Below, in pieces: positions 20,492-30,389 of a DNA stretch of 64,000 bases. Below the pieces are notes generated by a model. The model did no database searches. It had not been told where the DNA came from and worked only from the letters and a program-made list of their open reading frames with translations. Location of the stretch: positions 1 through 64,000 of the forward strand of contig NZ_JMLU01000007.1 of NCBI RefSeq assembly GCF_000686885.1. The letters are read 5' to 3'. Made by a program: the position numbers and the translations under genes. The DNA comes from Flavobacterium sasangense DSM 21067 (lineage in GTDB: Bacteria > Bacteroidota > Bacteroidia > Flavobacteriales > Flavobacteriaceae). How positions within the stretch are numbered: the first letter of the stretch is position 1; the number at the start of each line of letters is the position of its first letter.

Positions 20492-20911
20492 TTATTGCTT
20501 CGATTGAAATGCCAAAGCATACATTTTAATTTGTTTTATCATCGAAACTAAACCATTTGCACGTGTTGGCGATAAATGTTCTTTTAAACCAATTTCATCT
20601 ATAAAATCGGTATTCGCATCTAAAATATCCTTTGGTGATTGATTAGAAAAAGTACGAATTAAAATAGCAATAATTCCTTTGGTTAAAATCGCATCGCTAT
20701 CGGCTGTAAAAACGATTTTTCCGTCTTGCTCTTCGCCGTGAACCCAAACTTTTGATTGGCAACCTTTGATGATGTTTTCGTCTACTTTGTATTGTTCATC
20801 GATTAATGGAAGCGACTTCCCTAATTCGATGATGTATTCGTAGCGTTGCATCCAATCGTCAAACATAGAGAACTCGTCTACAATTTCGTCTTGTATTTCT
20901 TTAATTGTCAT
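20492..20911 (-). CDS. sufE: Sulfur acceptor protein SufE
   Basis: The 139-residue protein shows the SufE fold signature: GKSLPLIDEQYK, then the sulfur-accepting cysteine in IIKGCQSKVW near 48-57, GIIAILIRTFSNQSP and the C-terminal LSPTRANGLVSMI. It takes persulfide from SufS and passes it to the SufBCD scaffold. It lies 2 bp downstream of the META-domain lipoprotein gene. The start is ATG at 20911. Confidence 0.95.
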   Translation of the reverse strand: MTIKEIQDEIVDEFSMFDDWMQRYEYIIELGKSLPLIDEQYKVDENIIKGCQSKVWVHGEEQDGKIVFTADSDAILTKGIIAILIRTFSNQSPKDILDANTDFIDEIGLKEHLSPTRANGLVSMIKQIKMYALAFQSKQ

Positions 20912-20913
20912 TC

Positions 20914-21663
20914 TTATTTTTTTGTTGCTTTCAAAACTACTTTATTATTGCTGTCTAAAAGAAAAATTGTTTTATCTTCCATTTCAAAATGAGAAACATT
21001 AGAAGCAGTTTTGAACCAAAGATCTTCATTTTTCATTTCATTTTCACAATATTTTTTTGTTACCATCAAGGGTGAAATAGTTATATTTTCATCATTCAGT
21101 TTATACGTTCCTGAATACATATTGCATCCCATAAAGCCAGAAATTTTATCGTTATCAAAACTAATAAAATAGTTTTTTTCAACTACGTTAACTCCAACTA
21201 ATTCTTCTACAACATAACTTCCTAAAATTGGATTTTTAAAAACAGAATCATCAGCAATTTTATTGATATAATCGACAAATTCTTTAATTTTAGCAGGCGG
21301 AATTGTATGATCAAATCCTTTAGTTGTATAGGTTTTATCTTTCACCACAATTGTCATGTCAGCATGAGGTTTCCCATCATACGCACGCTCCATAGTTGGA
21401 CCTTCTAAATCGTTGAAAGTTTTTAAATCTATTTTACTATATAATTCCGCTAACTTTTTCCATTGTGCATCTGTTAAATTGACAACACTAGGTTTTCCAT
21501 CTCTTTGACTAACTAACGAGAATGTCCCATTTTCAATTGTTATCATTCTGTGATAACCTCTTGTATTGGCACCATAAACAACTTTAACATCAGATAATTC
21601 TTGGTCTTGCGCACAACCTTTTGAAAGGAAAATAGACAAGAAAATAGTAAGCATAATTTTCAT
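20914..21663 (-). CDS. META-domain (HslJ-like) lipoprotein
   Basis: The 249-residue protein has a lipoprotein signal (LSKGC, Cys17). The N-terminal half (DVKVVYGANTRGYHRMITIE, WKKLAELYSKIDLKTF) belongs to a Bacteroidota family of unknown role. The C-terminal half (about 145-249: LGSYVVEELVG, KISGFMGCNMYSGTY, TKKYCENE) is a META domain as in HslJ, with two cysteines that may form a disulfide. It is encoded 11 bp after sufS and 2 bp before sufE. Why an envelope lipoprotein sits inside this suf group is not explained by the sequence. Confidence 0.8.
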   Translation of the reverse strand: MKIMLTIFLSIFLSKGCAQDQELSDVKVVYGANTRGYHRMITIENGTFSLVSQRDGKPSVVNLTDAQWKKLAELYSKIDLKTFNDLEGPTMERAYDGKPHADMTIVVKDKTYTTKGFDHTIPPAKIKEFVDYINKIADDSVFKNPILGSYVVEELVGVNVVEKNYFISFDNDKISGFMGCNMYSGTYKLNDENITISPLMVTKKYCENEMKNEDLWFKTASNVSHFEMEDKTIFLLDSNNKVVLKATKK

Positions 21664-21674
21664 AATTTTACTTT

Positions 21675-22889
21675 TTAAGATAACATCATTTGCGCTTTTT
21701 TAACCGCTTCTACAAAGATATCAATTTCTTCCTTGGTATTGTAAAAAGCGAAACTCGCTCTAATCGTTCCTGGAATATTGAAAAAATTCATAATAGGTTG
21801 GGCGCAGTGATGACCAGTTCTAACCGCTATACCTAACTTATCTATAATTGTGCCAATGTCATACGGATGAATGCCTTCAATATTAAACGAAATTACTGAA
21901 GCCTTGTTTTCACTTGTGCCGTAAATCGTTAAACCTTCAATTTCTAGTAATCTTTTGGTTCCGTAATCTAATAATTCTTGTTCGTAAGCCGCAATGTTAT
22001 CAAAACCTATCGAATTCATATAATCGATAGCAGTTCCTAAAACAATTCCGCCTGAAATATTAGGAGTTCCAGCTTCGAATTTATGTGGTAAATCTGCGTA
22101 AGTTGTTTTTTCGAATGTTACCTCAGCAATCATTTCACCTCCGCCTTGATACGGTGGCAATTTACGTAACCACTCTTCTTTTCCGTACAAAATTCCAACG
22201 CCAGTTGGTCCGCAGACTTTATGACCTGAAAACACATAAAAATCACATTCCAATGCTTGTACATCTGGACGTAAATGTGGTGTTGCTTGTGCTCCGTCGA
22301 TTAAAACAGCTGCTCCTACTCCATGTGCTTTTTTGATGATGTATTCAATTGGGTTAACCGTTCCTAACGCATTTGAAATGTGATTTACGGTTACGATTTT
22401 CGTTTTTTCGGAAAGTAATTTATCGAATTCGGAAAGGATTAATTCCCCTTTTTCATTCATTGGAATTACCACCAACTTCGCTCCTGTTTTTTCACATAAA
22501 AATTGCCACGGCACAATGTTACTATGATGTTCCAAAGCCGAAACCATTACCTCATCACCTGCTTTTAGCAAACTTGCAAAACCATTCGCCACCAAGTTAA
22601 TTCCGAAAGTAGTTCCCGAAGTAAAAATGATTTCGTGATTGTATTTCGCATTTAAGTGGTTTTGAATCGTATTTCTCGATACTTCATACGCATCGGTAGC
22701 CAATTGACTCAACGTATGCACACCACGATGTATATTCGCATTGATTTCGCTGTAATATTTTGAAATAGCATCAATAACCACTTGTGGCTTTTGCGAAGTA
22801 GCGCCGTTATCAAAATACACCAAGGGTTTTCCATTTACTTTTTGCGATAAAATGGGAAAATCAGCTCTTACTTTTTGAACATCAAACAT
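21675..22889 (-). CDS. sufS: Cysteine desulfurase SufS
   Basis: The ATG at 22889 gives 404 residues starting MFDVQKVRADFP, the family start; a TTG seven codons upstream was rejected. The class V PLP enzyme shows HHSNIVPWQ, the PLP lysine in SGHKVCGPTG and the persulfide cysteine in RTGHHCAQP. It removes sulfur from cysteine and hands it to SufE, encoded two genes downstream. A TAAATTTG -7 element lies 18 bp upstream of the start, so sufS begins a transcript separate from sufABCD. Cytosolic, normal length. Confidence 0.95.
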   Translation of the reverse strand: MFDVQKVRADFPILSQKVNGKPLVYFDNGATSQKPQVVIDAISKYYSEINANIHRGVHTLSQLATDAYEVSRNTIQNHLNAKYNHEIIFTSGTTFGINLVANGFASLLKAGDEVMVSALEHHSNIVPWQFLCEKTGAKLVVIPMNEKGELILSEFDKLLSEKTKIVTVNHISNALGTVNPIEYIIKKAHGVGAAVLIDGAQATPHLRPDVQALECDFYVFSGHKVCGPTGVGILYGKEEWLRKLPPYQGGGEMIAEVTFEKTTYADLPHKFEAGTPNISGGIVLGTAIDYMNSIGFDNIAAYEQELLDYGTKRLLEIEGLTIYGTSENKASVISFNIEGIHPYDIGTIIDKLGIAVRTGHHCAQPIMNFFNIPGTIRASFAFYNTKEEIDIFVEAVKKAQMMLS

Positions 22890-22907
22890 TTTTGTACAAT
22901 TTGAGTA

Positions 22908-22915
22908 CAAATTTA
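22908..22915 (-). promoter_or_regulatory. Candidate -7 element TAAATTTG for sufS
   Basis: Exact TAnnTTTG on the minus strand, 18 bp upstream of the sufS ATG. Confidence 0.5.
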
Positions 22916-22960
22916 CAATTTCATTGTTTATAATTAGAATAAATAAAGGTTAAAATCAAA

Positions 22961-24118
22961 TTAAAACTTCTCTCCTACTCCGCCGCCACTAAATCCGCCG
23001 CCACCAAATTCCATTGGATTGGTTTGAGTTGGGGCTGGTGTGGTAGCATTTGCTAAAGATAAAATAGCTTGAGCGTTGAATAACAAAGAATCATCGGAAT
23101 CTCTATCGGGTTGGAACGTGATACCTTCGGTTTTATTTTTTAGCTGTTGGATAAACAAATAAGCTAATCCAAAAAGTAAAATTCCGCTGATTACCATAAC
23201 GTATTCTATTGGGAAGAAATAGTAATAATGACGAATGGAGTAAAATCCGAATACTAAAGTGGCTAATCCGGTGTATAAAACCAATTTATCTTTCCATTTG
23301 ATTCCCAAAAAGAAATAAAGCAACGGAATTAAAAACGTCAATCCATAAAAAACAAATGCAAGCGGAACATCGGATTTATTAGTGATTTCTAAGTTCATTA
23401 AAGATTGAGATAATTCGCGAACTACTAAATAATTCATTGACAAATAACCTAAAAGCAAACTCGCAATTCGGATTGTATCGAACGTTTTAAAATACGGATA
23501 ATAATTTTGGTTTTTACTTAATTGAACTACAAAAAAATAAACCAAAATTGTTAAGATCAATCCGACAAAAGACAAATAAAACTTAGGCATTACATCATGC
23601 TCGACTATTAAATTGAAAAATATCCCAACCAATCCAATAAATGCCATTAAAGCCGAAATTGTATTGATAAATCGAATAGCGAAAAACACCCCTAAAACCA
23701 ACATCGTGATTAAAACGGGTAATATGGCTTCTGTAAGAATTCCAATACCAATTGAAAAAGATATTTGAGAAGTAAGCACGAAAGCGTCATCTAATCCATG
23801 TCGAAAAAACTTCATTCGAACCAAAACTTCTAATCCAATGTAAGCCACAATCGCATAAAAGAAGAAAATGAATTCGAAATCCTCTGAAATTAGTGGAAAT
23901 AAAATTAATCCAAAAGCGCTGATAATAGTTGAAATCAAGAAACTTCCTAAGAAAAAGAAACCAATTCTAAAGAAAATATTAGCATTCGATTTTAATTGGA
24001 CTAATTGCGCGAAAATGATTTGCAATTGCTCTTTGGAAAGGAATTTCTTTTGATATAATTTTTTCGCTTCTTCGGCCAAAAAATAGTTTTCTAATTCGGA
24101 TTTATTATACGCTTGCAT
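22961..24118 (-). CDS. Multi-pass membrane protein with Gly-rich C-terminus
   Basis: The 385-residue protein has about ten hydrophobic segments between 50 and 330 (for example IGFFFLGSFLISTIISAFG, VLITMLVLGVFFAIRF, FYLSFVGLILTILVYFFVV). It ends in a flexible tail GGGGFSGGGVG, as seen in several membrane proteins with a C-terminal glycine stretch. The N-terminus (LAEEAKKLYQKKFLSKEQL) is cytosolic and helical. I do not recognise a named family with certainty. It overlaps the upstream membrane-protein gene by 14 bp, so the two are translationally coupled. The pair lies between sufD and sufS. Confidence 0.7.
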   Translation of the reverse strand: MQAYNKSELENYFLAEEAKKLYQKKFLSKEQLQIIFAQLVQLKSNANIFFRIGFFFLGSFLISTIISAFGLILFPLISEDFEFIFFFYAIVAYIGLEVLVRMKFFRHGLDDAFVLTSQISFSIGIGILTEAILPVLITMLVLGVFFAIRFINTISALMAFIGLVGIFFNLIVEHDVMPKFYLSFVGLILTILVYFFVVQLSKNQNYYPYFKTFDTIRIASLLLGYLSMNYLVVRELSQSLMNLEITNKSDVPLAFVFYGLTFLIPLLYFFLGIKWKDKLVLYTGLATLVFGFYSIRHYYYFFPIEYVMVISGILLFGLAYLFIQQLKNKTEGITFQPDRDSDDSLLFNAQAILSLANATTPAPTQTNPMEFGGGGFSGGGVGEKF

Positions 24119-25103
24119 TCTTTTTGGTATTAAATTGTTTGACTAATCGGATAAACAGATAAATACTCGCTACCACATAAAATGGAGCTAACATAGTTAG
24201 AAGTTGGTAAATAAATTCAAAATGGATAAACGAAATAATTCTCCCACCCAAAATATTCACTCCGAAATACCCATACAACAACATAAAAGCGAAAAGTGAT
24301 GTAGCAAAAACGCGATAACTAAATCGGTAGAAATAATAAATAAACCCTAATAAAATTGGAATAAAAACAAACCAATGTTCCGAAAGTAAGCCAGCAATAA
24401 TACAAACGCCCAACAAATGCAAAGCAAACGTAGCGTAAACAAAGTGAAAATGCGCTTTGATTTTATGTTTCAACGAATATTCCATCCAAACCAATAAAAG
24501 TATTCCTAAAATCAATCCCGAATAGGTTAATTCTAGATTGGAATAGACTTCGTTTTGAAACAAACTTTTTGGTGTTATGCTGATTCCAATGAAAGCCGCC
24601 AAACTCGTAATCGCCATAGAAAGTACAATTCGATTGTCGAAATAATAAGCAACAGCAAAACATAAGACGGCTGAAATTAAGGAAACATAAGCATACGAAT
24701 CATCAAAAATTTGATATTGAAAATTGATGTAACCCAAAAAGATACACGCCAACAAACTTCCGGTTAAAACCAAATAATCATACAACGGATTTTCGAACAA
24801 AACCTCATCATTGAAATATCCTTTTGCTTTTTTAAAACTGAAATAAAAGCAAACCAACATCAAGATAAAATTAGCCGAAAGTATCGCTAAATGTCCGATA
24901 GAATCGATGTTGTTGTAGACAATTACTCCAATTCCAGAAGTAAAAAGGATTATTGAAACGTAAATCATTAAAAGCAGTTCGCTTCGCAAGGAAAAAATAC
25001 CTTTCTTTTGATAATTAGCAATTTCTTCCAAATGGTTATCGTTCAAAAATTCCTTTTGATGAAGTTTTTGAAGTTGTAGTTCTGAAAAATGTGGTTTTTC
25101 CAT
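24105..25103 (-). CDS. DUF2157-like multi-pass membrane protein
   Basis: The start is ATG at 25103 (MEKPHFSELQLQKLHQKEF); an in-frame TTG 32 codons earlier lies in the sufD terminator region and is not credible. The 332 residues have a helical N-terminal 45-residue part and about ten transmembrane segments, the pattern of DUF2157 proteins. Its stop overlaps the next gene by 14 bp. A terminator separates it from sufD, so the pair is not in the sufABCD transcript. Function unknown. Confidence 0.7.
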   Translation of the reverse strand: MEKPHFSELQLQKLHQKEFLNDNHLEEIANYQKKGIFSLRSELLLMIYVSIILFTSGIGVIVYNNIDSIGHLAILSANFILMLVCFYFSFKKAKGYFNDEVLFENPLYDYLVLTGSLLACIFLGYINFQYQIFDDSYAYVSLISAVLCFAVAYYFDNRIVLSMAITSLAAFIGISITPKSLFQNEVYSNLELTYSGLILGILLLVWMEYSLKHKIKAHFHFVYATFALHLLGVCIIAGLLSEHWFVFIPILLGFIYYFYRFSYRVFATSLFAFMLLYGYFGVNILGGRIISFIHFEFIYQLLTMLAPFYVVASIYLFIRLVKQFNTKKNASV

Positions 25104-25184
25104 GAAGTAAAGTTTGAATAAAGATAAGGAAATTCCTAATTGTTTGAATAAAACAACGCAAATCCATTTTCTAAAATAGAAAAA

Positions 25185-25220
25185 TAAAAAAGAGCACAAA
25201 GTAGAAAACCTTGCGCTCTT
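25185..25220 (-). terminator. Terminator after sufD
   Basis: On the minus strand AAGAGCGCAAGG and CTTTGTGCTCTT form a stem around about 7 nt, followed by a long T-rich run. It ends the sufABCD transcript before the membrane-protein pair. Confidence 0.7.
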
Positions 25221-25252
25221 AGTGTATTACTTAGTGTCTTTGTGGTTTGATA

Positions 25253-26569
25253 TTACAAATCAAATCCCATATTTACGCCTAATTTATCAGCAATAATTCT
25301 ACCAATTTTAGCTTTTAATTCTGGTATTTTAATGCTGTTCGTTACTTCGCTGGTAAAGGCATACATCAACAAAGCTTTCGCTTCTTTTTTCGGAATTCCG
25401 CGTTGTTGCATGTAAAACATTGCGCTTTCGTCTAATTGTCCAATCGTACAACCGTGTGAACATTTTACATCATCGGCAAAGATTTCCAATTGTGGTTTTG
25501 CGTTGATAGTCGCTTTATCGCCAATTAAAATGTTGTTGTTTTGTTGGAATGCATCGGTTTTTTGTGCTTCTTTTTCAACGAAGATTTTCCCATTGAAAAC
25601 TCCTGTTGAATTATCATGTAAAATCGTTTTATAGTTTTGGTGACTTTCGCAATTTGGTTGCGCATGGTGCACCAATGTATAATGATCTACGTGTTGTTTG
25701 TCGCCAATAATAGTAATTCCTTTTAATGTGGAATCGATTCTTTCTCCTTGGTGATAGAAATTCAAGTTATTTCTGGTGATGTTTCCACCAAACGAAAACG
25801 TGTGCACCGCTACTCTACTCTCTTGCTTTTGGGCAATGTAAGTATTATCAATCAAATTCGCAGTTTGTACATCATTTTGTACTTTGTAGTAATCTACAAT
25901 CGCACGTTTTTGAGCGAAAATTTCGGTAACCGAATTCGTTAAAACCGGATTACTATTCAAACTTTGATGACGTTCTACGATTTGCACGTGAGCGTTTTCT
26001 CCAACGATGATTAAGTTTCGAGGTTGTACCATCAAAGCCGCTTCATTTCCGGTTGAGAAATAGATGATTTCGATTGGTTTTTCAACCACTTTACTTTTTG
26101 GAATATTGATATACGCACCTTCCAATGAAAAAGCCGTATTTAGAGAAGTTAAACTCTCTTCTTTGCTTGCAATTTGATTAAAATAGGTATCAATTACCAT
26201 TTTATATTTAGGTTTGGTCAATGCCGAAGCCATCAAACAAACATCTAAACCATCATGTGTAGTAGAAGACAAAAACGAACTGAAAATTCCGTCGATGAAA
26301 ACTACTTTGTAGGTGTCAATTTCGTGTAAGAAATACTTTTTTACATCTTTAAATTCGATGGCGTTATCCTTTTTTGGGAAAACCGAAAAGTCATTTTTTA
26401 AAATGGCATTTAACGACGTGTATTTCCAAGCTTCCTCTTTTTTAGTAGGAAAACCTTTGTTTTCGAAATTTTTTATGGCGTGATTTCGAACTTCGTGCAA
26501 ATCTTCATTGTCTTTGATTTTTTCTTCAAAGGCCATGAAGGAAGCTAATAATTTATCTTTTAATTCCAT
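25253..26569 (-). CDS. sufD: Fe-S scaffold subunit SufD
   Basis: The 438-residue SufB/SufD-family protein shows the N-terminal FPTKKEEAWKYTSL and the C-terminal core KCSHGCTIGQLDESAMFYMQ near 370-390 with RGIPKKEAKALLMYAF. It pairs with SufB in the SufBC2D scaffold where iron-sulfur clusters are built. It lies downstream of sufC in the order A-B-C-D. A 67-bp gap to sufC holds a dyad of the AGTCGCAGT family. Confidence 0.95.
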   Translation of the reverse strand: MELKDKLLASFMAFEEKIKDNEDLHEVRNHAIKNFENKGFPTKKEEAWKYTSLNAILKNDFSVFPKKDNAIEFKDVKKYFLHEIDTYKVVFIDGIFSSFLSSTTHDGLDVCLMASALTKPKYKMVIDTYFNQIASKEESLTSLNTAFSLEGAYINIPKSKVVEKPIEIIYFSTGNEAALMVQPRNLIIVGENAHVQIVERHQSLNSNPVLTNSVTEIFAQKRAIVDYYKVQNDVQTANLIDNTYIAQKQESRVAVHTFSFGGNITRNNLNFYHQGERIDSTLKGITIIGDKQHVDHYTLVHHAQPNCESHQNYKTILHDNSTGVFNGKIFVEKEAQKTDAFQQNNNILIGDKATINAKPQLEIFADDVKCSHGCTIGQLDESAMFYMQQRGIPKKEAKALLMYAFTSEVTNSIKIPELKAKIGRIIADKLGVNMGFDL

Positions 26570-26580
26570 TGTATTTAGTG

Positions 26581-26634
26581 TTCAGTCGCAGTGTTCAGTC
26601 GCAGTGTTCTGATAACTGTGACTGAGACTGTAAA
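26581..26634. repeat. Intergenic dyad between sufD and sufC
   Basis: Two direct copies of CAGTCGCAGTGTTC face ACTGTGACTGAGACTG, an imperfect inverted repeat of the same family as 19571-19636. Confidence 0.6.
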
Positions 26635-26636
26635 CT

Positions 26637-27386
26637 CTAGTTCAATTCATTCTTTATCCAATCGTATCCTTTTTCTTCTAATTCTAAAGCTAAATCAGCT
26701 CCACCCGTTTTTACGATTTTTCCATCCATTAAAACGTGAACGAAATCTGGAACAATATAGTCTAACAAACGTTGATAGTGCGTAATCACTAATACCGCGT
26801 TGTTTTCGTTTTTCAATTTGTTTACACCATTGGCTACAATTCGCAACGCATCGATATCTAAACCTGAATCGGTTTCGTCCAAAATTGCGATTTTTGGTTC
26901 TAACATTGCCATTTGGAAAATTTCGTTACGTTTCTTCTCACCACCCGAAAAACCTTCGTTTAGAGAACGTGACAAAAATTTTCTGTCCATTTCTAATAAT
27001 TCTGATTTCTCACGGATCTTCTTCAGCATTTCATTCGCTGGCATTTCTTCTTCACCATTCGCTTTGCGCTTTTCGTTGATAGCGGTTTTGATGAAATTCG
27101 TTACCGAAACACCTGGAATTTCCACTGGATATTGGAACGATAAGAACACGCCTTTGTGCGCTCGTTCTTCTGGAGCTAATTCTGAAATTTCTTCTCCGTC
27201 TAAAAAGATTTCACCTTCAGTTACTTCGTAATTTTCGTTTCCAGCAATGATAGAAGATAACGTTGATTTTCCGGCACCGTTTGGTCCCATAATTGCGTGC
27301 ACTTCTCCTGCTTTAATTTCAAGGTTGATTCCTTTTAATATGTCTTTGTCTTCTACCGAAGCGTGTAAGTTTTTTATCTGTAACAT
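26637..27386 (-). CDS. sufC: SUF system ATPase SufC
   Basis: The 249-residue ABC-type ATPase has Walker [10 protein letters not shown] near 35-43, signature FSGGEKKR near 147-154, Walker [14 protein letters not shown] and the switch histidine in VITHYQR. SufC drives conformational change of the SufBC2D scaffold and has no transmembrane partner. It lies between sufB and sufD, with imperfect inverted repeats in both flanking gaps. Confidence 0.96.
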   Translation of the reverse strand: MLQIKNLHASVEDKDILKGINLEIKAGEVHAIMGPNGAGKSTLSSIIAGNENYEVTEGEIFLDGEEISELAPEERAHKGVFLSFQYPVEIPGVSVTNFIKTAINEKRKANGEEEMPANEMLKKIREKSELLEMDRKFLSRSLNEGFSGGEKKRNEIFQMAMLEPKIAILDETDSGLDIDALRIVANGVNKLKNENNAVLVITHYQRLLDYIVPDFVHVLMDGKIVKTGGADLALELEEKGYDWIKNELN

Positions 27387-27394
27387 TTTATTTA

Positions 27395-27523
27395 GTTTCA
27401 GGTTTAAAGTTTCAAGTTTGTAAAATGTTGTTCTTGAAACGTTTATATTAAATTATTTTTAAATTCTTTTATAATTGTTTTTTTGTTCAGGTATAACTTG
27501 AAACCTGAAACTTGAAACAAAAC
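27395..27523. repeat. Long intergenic dyad between sufC and sufB
   Basis: GTTTCAGGTTTAAAGTTTCA at 27395 faces ACTTGAAACCTGAAACTTGA near 27496. These are imperfect inverted arms of about 25 bp around a 75-bp AT-rich centre. A transcript could form a long stem between the sufB and sufC coding regions. Confidence 0.6.
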
Positions 27524-28971
27524 TATCCTACCGAACCTTCTAACGAAATTTCCAATAATTTTTGAGCTTCCACTGCGAATTCCATTGGTAATTTATTCAA
27601 TACTTCTCTACTAAAACCGTTTACGATTAAAGCAATGGCTTTTTCGGTTGGAATTCCGCGTTGGTTACAATAGAACACTTGGTCTTCTCCAATTTTGGAA
27701 GTCGTAGCTTCGTGTTCAATTTTTGCCGAAGCATTTTTACTTTCGATGTAAGGAAAAGTATGTGCTCCACAATTGTTTCCCATTAACAATGAATCACATT
27801 GTGAGAAGTTACGAGCGTTTTCTGCTCTTGCTCCTATTTGTACTAATCCTCTATAGCTGTTTTGTGATTTTCCAGCTGAAATTCCTTTAGAAATGATGGT
27901 CGATTTTGTGTTTTTTCCCAAATGAATCATCTTTGTTCCAGTATCGGCTTGTTGGAAATTATTAGTTACGGCAATCGAGTAAAACTCTCCAATTGAATTA
28001 TCGCCTTTCAACACACAAGAAGGATATTTCCAAGTTACCGCCGAACCTGTTTCTACTTGCGTCCAAGAAATTTTTGCGTTTTTCTCGCACAAACCTCTTT
28101 TCGTAACGAAATTGTAAACTCCACCTTTACCTTCTTTGTTTCCAGGATACCAGTTTTGAACAGTTGAATATTTAATTTCAGCACCATCCATGGCAATTAA
28201 TTCTACAACGGCTGCGTGCAATTGATTTTCATCACGACTTGGAGCGGTACATCCTTCTAAATAAGACACATAACTCTCTTCATCAGCCACCAATAACGTT
28301 CTTTCAAACTGACCCGTTCCTCCTTGATTGATGCGGAAATACGTTGATAATTCCATAGGACAACGAACGCCTTTTGGAATGTAACAGAAACTTCCATCAG
28401 AGAAAACCGCCGAATTTAACGCAGCGTAAAAATTATCTTTCATCGGAACAACTGTGCCAATGTATTTTCTAACTAGTTCTGGATGTTCTTTGATGGCTTC
28501 CGAAATCGAACAGAAAATAATGCCTTTTTCGTTTAATGTTTTCTTGAAAGTCGTAGCTACAGAAACTGAATCTACCACGATATCAATCGCCACGTTATTC
28601 ATTTTCTTTTGCTCATCAACCGAAATTCCTAACTTTTTGTACATCGCCAAAAGTTCTGGATCAACGTCTTCTAATTTTTTATTCGGATCCGCTTTTTTAG
28701 GTGCCGAATAATATGAAATTGCCTGAAAATCGGGTTTTTCGTAATTTACGTTGGCCCATTCTGGCTCTTCCATTTCTTGCCAAGCGCGAAAAGCTTCCAA
28801 ACGCCATTCGGTCATCCATTCAGGCTCTTCTTTTTTCTTCGAAATCGCACGAACAATGTCTTCATTTAAGCCAATAGGAAACGTTTCCGAGTCCAATTCG
28901 GTGTAAAATCCGTATTCGTATTCTTTATTTTCTAATTCGACTTTTAAGTCGTCTTCTGTATACTTACTCAT
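27523..28971 (-). CDS. sufB: Fe-S scaffold subunit SufB
   Basis: The ATG at 28971 gives 482 residues starting [10 protein letters not shown]; the longer TTG frame overlaps sufA and is rejected. SufB landmarks are present: [59 protein letters not shown] and the C-terminal [21 protein letters not shown]. It is the main cluster-assembly subunit with SufC and SufD. It starts 10 bp after the sufA stop. Confidence 0.96.
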   Translation of the reverse strand: MSKYTEDDLKVELENKEYEYGFYTELDSETFPIGLNEDIVRAISKKKEEPEWMTEWRLEAFRAWQEMEEPEWANVNYEKPDFQAISYYSAPKKADPNKKLEDVDPELLAMYKKLGISVDEQKKMNNVAIDIVVDSVSVATTFKKTLNEKGIIFCSISEAIKEHPELVRKYIGTVVPMKDNFYAALNSAVFSDGSFCYIPKGVRCPMELSTYFRINQGGTGQFERTLLVADEESYVSYLEGCTAPSRDENQLHAAVVELIAMDGAEIKYSTVQNWYPGNKEGKGGVYNFVTKRGLCEKNAKISWTQVETGSAVTWKYPSCVLKGDNSIGEFYSIAVTNNFQQADTGTKMIHLGKNTKSTIISKGISAGKSQNSYRGLVQIGARAENARNFSQCDSLLMGNNCGAHTFPYIESKNASAKIEHEATTSKIGEDQVFYCNQRGIPTEKAIALIVNGFSREVLNKLPMEFAVEAQKLLEISLEGSVG

Positions 28972-28981
28972 ATTTTTTGAT

Positions 28982-29311
28982 TTATAGAGAGAAACTCTCT
29001 CCACATCCACACGTTCTTTGTGCGTTTGGATTGTTAAACACAAATCCTTTTCCGTTTAAACCACCTGAAAACTCTAATATAGTTCCTGCCAAATAAAGAA
29101 AACTCTTTTTCTCAACGGCAATTTTTACATTATTATCTTCAAATATTTTATCGTTTTCTCCTATTTCTTTGTCAAATTTTAAATCATAAGACAAACCCGA
29201 GCAACCACCACTTTTTACGCCTACTCGAACGTAATCTTTGGCTGCATCAAAACCATCTTCTTGCATCATAGCGATGATTTTTTTACTTGCTGTATCAGAT
29301 ACTTTAATCAT
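28982..29311 (-). CDS. sufA: A-type Fe-S carrier SufA (HesB/IscA family)
   Basis: The 109-residue protein has the HesB/IscA cysteines: one in SGGCSGLSY near 34-42 and a C-terminal RTCGCGESF near 99-107. A-type carriers take clusters from the scaffold to target proteins. It is the first gene of the sufABCD operon, preceded by a near-perfect promoter at 29343-29372. The position is typical of Bacteroidota suf operons. Confidence 0.93.
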   Translation of the reverse strand: MIKVSDTASKKIIAMMQEDGFDAAKDYVRVGVKSGGCSGLSYDLKFDKEIGENDKIFEDNNVKIAVEKKSFLYLAGTILEFSGGLNGKGFVFNNPNAQRTCGCGESFSL

Positions 29312-29342
29312 ATTCTTATTTTGATTTTGTCTAAATTAACCG

Positions 29343-29372
29343 CAAAGATAAGCCATAAATTGCTTTTCACAA
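29343..29372 (-). promoter_or_regulatory. Consensus promoter of the sufABCD operon
   Basis: On the minus strand TTG (29370-29372), exactly 19 nt, then TATCTTTG (29343-29350): a full match to the Bacteroidota TTG-N19-TAnnTTTG consensus. The leader to the sufA ATG is about 25 nt. Confidence 0.75.
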
Positions 29373-29456
29373 GAGTTGCTAACATTTTTATAACTTATAG
29401 ATTCATAGTTTCTATTTATAGTATTTTTTGTAATTTGGCTGAAAATTGTTTTGATC

Positions 29457-30317
29457 ATGAAATTACATCCTATTGAAGCTGGAAATTTTAAATTAGATGG
29501 TGGCGCTATGTTTGGCGTGGTGCCTAAAACCATTTGGAATAAAACCAATCCGGCCGACGAAAATAACCTAATTGATATCGCTGCGAGATGCTTATTAATT
29601 GAAGACGGGAACCGATTGACGTTGATTGATACCGGAATGGGAAACAAACAATCGGAGAAATTTTTTGGATATTATTCGCTTTGGGGCAATCATTCTTTAG
29701 ACAAATCATTAAAAAATGCTGGTTTTCATCGCGATGATATAACGGATGTTTTTATGACGCATTTACATTTCGACCATTGTGGTGGAAGTGTAAATTGGAA
29801 CAAAGACAAAACCGGTTACGAAGTCGCATTTAAAAATGCCAAATTTTGGACCAATGAAAACCATTGGAAATGGGCAACAGAACCAAATGCGCGTGAAAAA
29901 GCCTCTTTCTTACACGAGAATTTATTTCCAATGCAAGAAAGTGGACAATTGCATTTCATAAATCGTCCTGATAGTGATTTTGGGTTTTCAAATGAATTAG
30001 GTTTTGATATATTTTACGCTGATGGTCATACCGAAAAACAAATGTTACCGCACATCAACTACAACGGAAAAACCATTGTTTTTTGTGCCGACTTACTAGC
30101 AACTGCTGGACATATTCCAATTCCATATGTGATGGGTTACGACACTAGACCTTTGTTGACATTGGATGAAAAAGCAAAATTCATGAACGCTGCGGCTGAT
30201 AATAATTATTATTTATTCCTAGAGCATGATGCCCACAATGAAATTATTACGGTAGAGCGAACCGAAAAAGGGGTGCGTTTGAAAGAAGTTTTCAGATGTG
30301 AAGACCTTTTAAAATAA
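29457..30317 (+). CDS. MBL-fold metallo-hydrolase
   Basis: The 286-residue cytosolic protein carries the metallo-beta-lactamase metal motif THLHFDHCGG near 102-111, an upstream DTG (TLIDTGMGN) and later metal ligands in YADGHTEKQ, FCADLLATAGH and FLEHDA. It belongs to the broad hydrolase group related to quorum-quenching lactonases and glyoxalase-like enzymes, but the substrate cannot be read from sequence. The start is ATG at 29457; a TTG two codons earlier is less likely. It is divergent from the suf operon. Confidence 0.85.
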   Translation: MKLHPIEAGNFKLDGGAMFGVVPKTIWNKTNPADENNLIDIAARCLLIEDGNRLTLIDTGMGNKQSEKFFGYYSLWGNHSLDKSLKNAGFHRDDITDVFMTHLHFDHCGGSVNWNKDKTGYEVAFKNAKFWTNENHWKWATEPNAREKASFLHENLFPMQESGQLHFINRPDSDFGFSNELGFDIFYADGHTEKQMLPHINYNGKTIVFCADLLATAGHIPIPYVMGYDTRPLLTLDEKAKFMNAAADNNYYLFLEHDAHNEIITVERTEKGVRLKEVFRCEDLLK

Positions 30318-30389
30318 TGTTAAAAAGAAATATTATTGTAACAAATACAAATCACTTCAGTCCAATAACTGAAATTAATTAATTGAAAA

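Noticed and set aside
26800..27231. 143-aa open frame on the plus strand
   Set aside because: Lies fully antisense to sufC, whose protein is clearly conserved; low-complexity Ser/Phe-rich translation without motifs.
19061..29311. A single long suf operon from sufA to DUF2480
   Set aside because: A terminator after sufD and a -7 element before sufS indicate at least two transcripts, with the membrane pair between them.
29336..29647. 103-aa frame on the minus strand upstream of sufA
   Set aside because: Antisense to the MBL hydrolase start and runs through the suf promoter; no family features.
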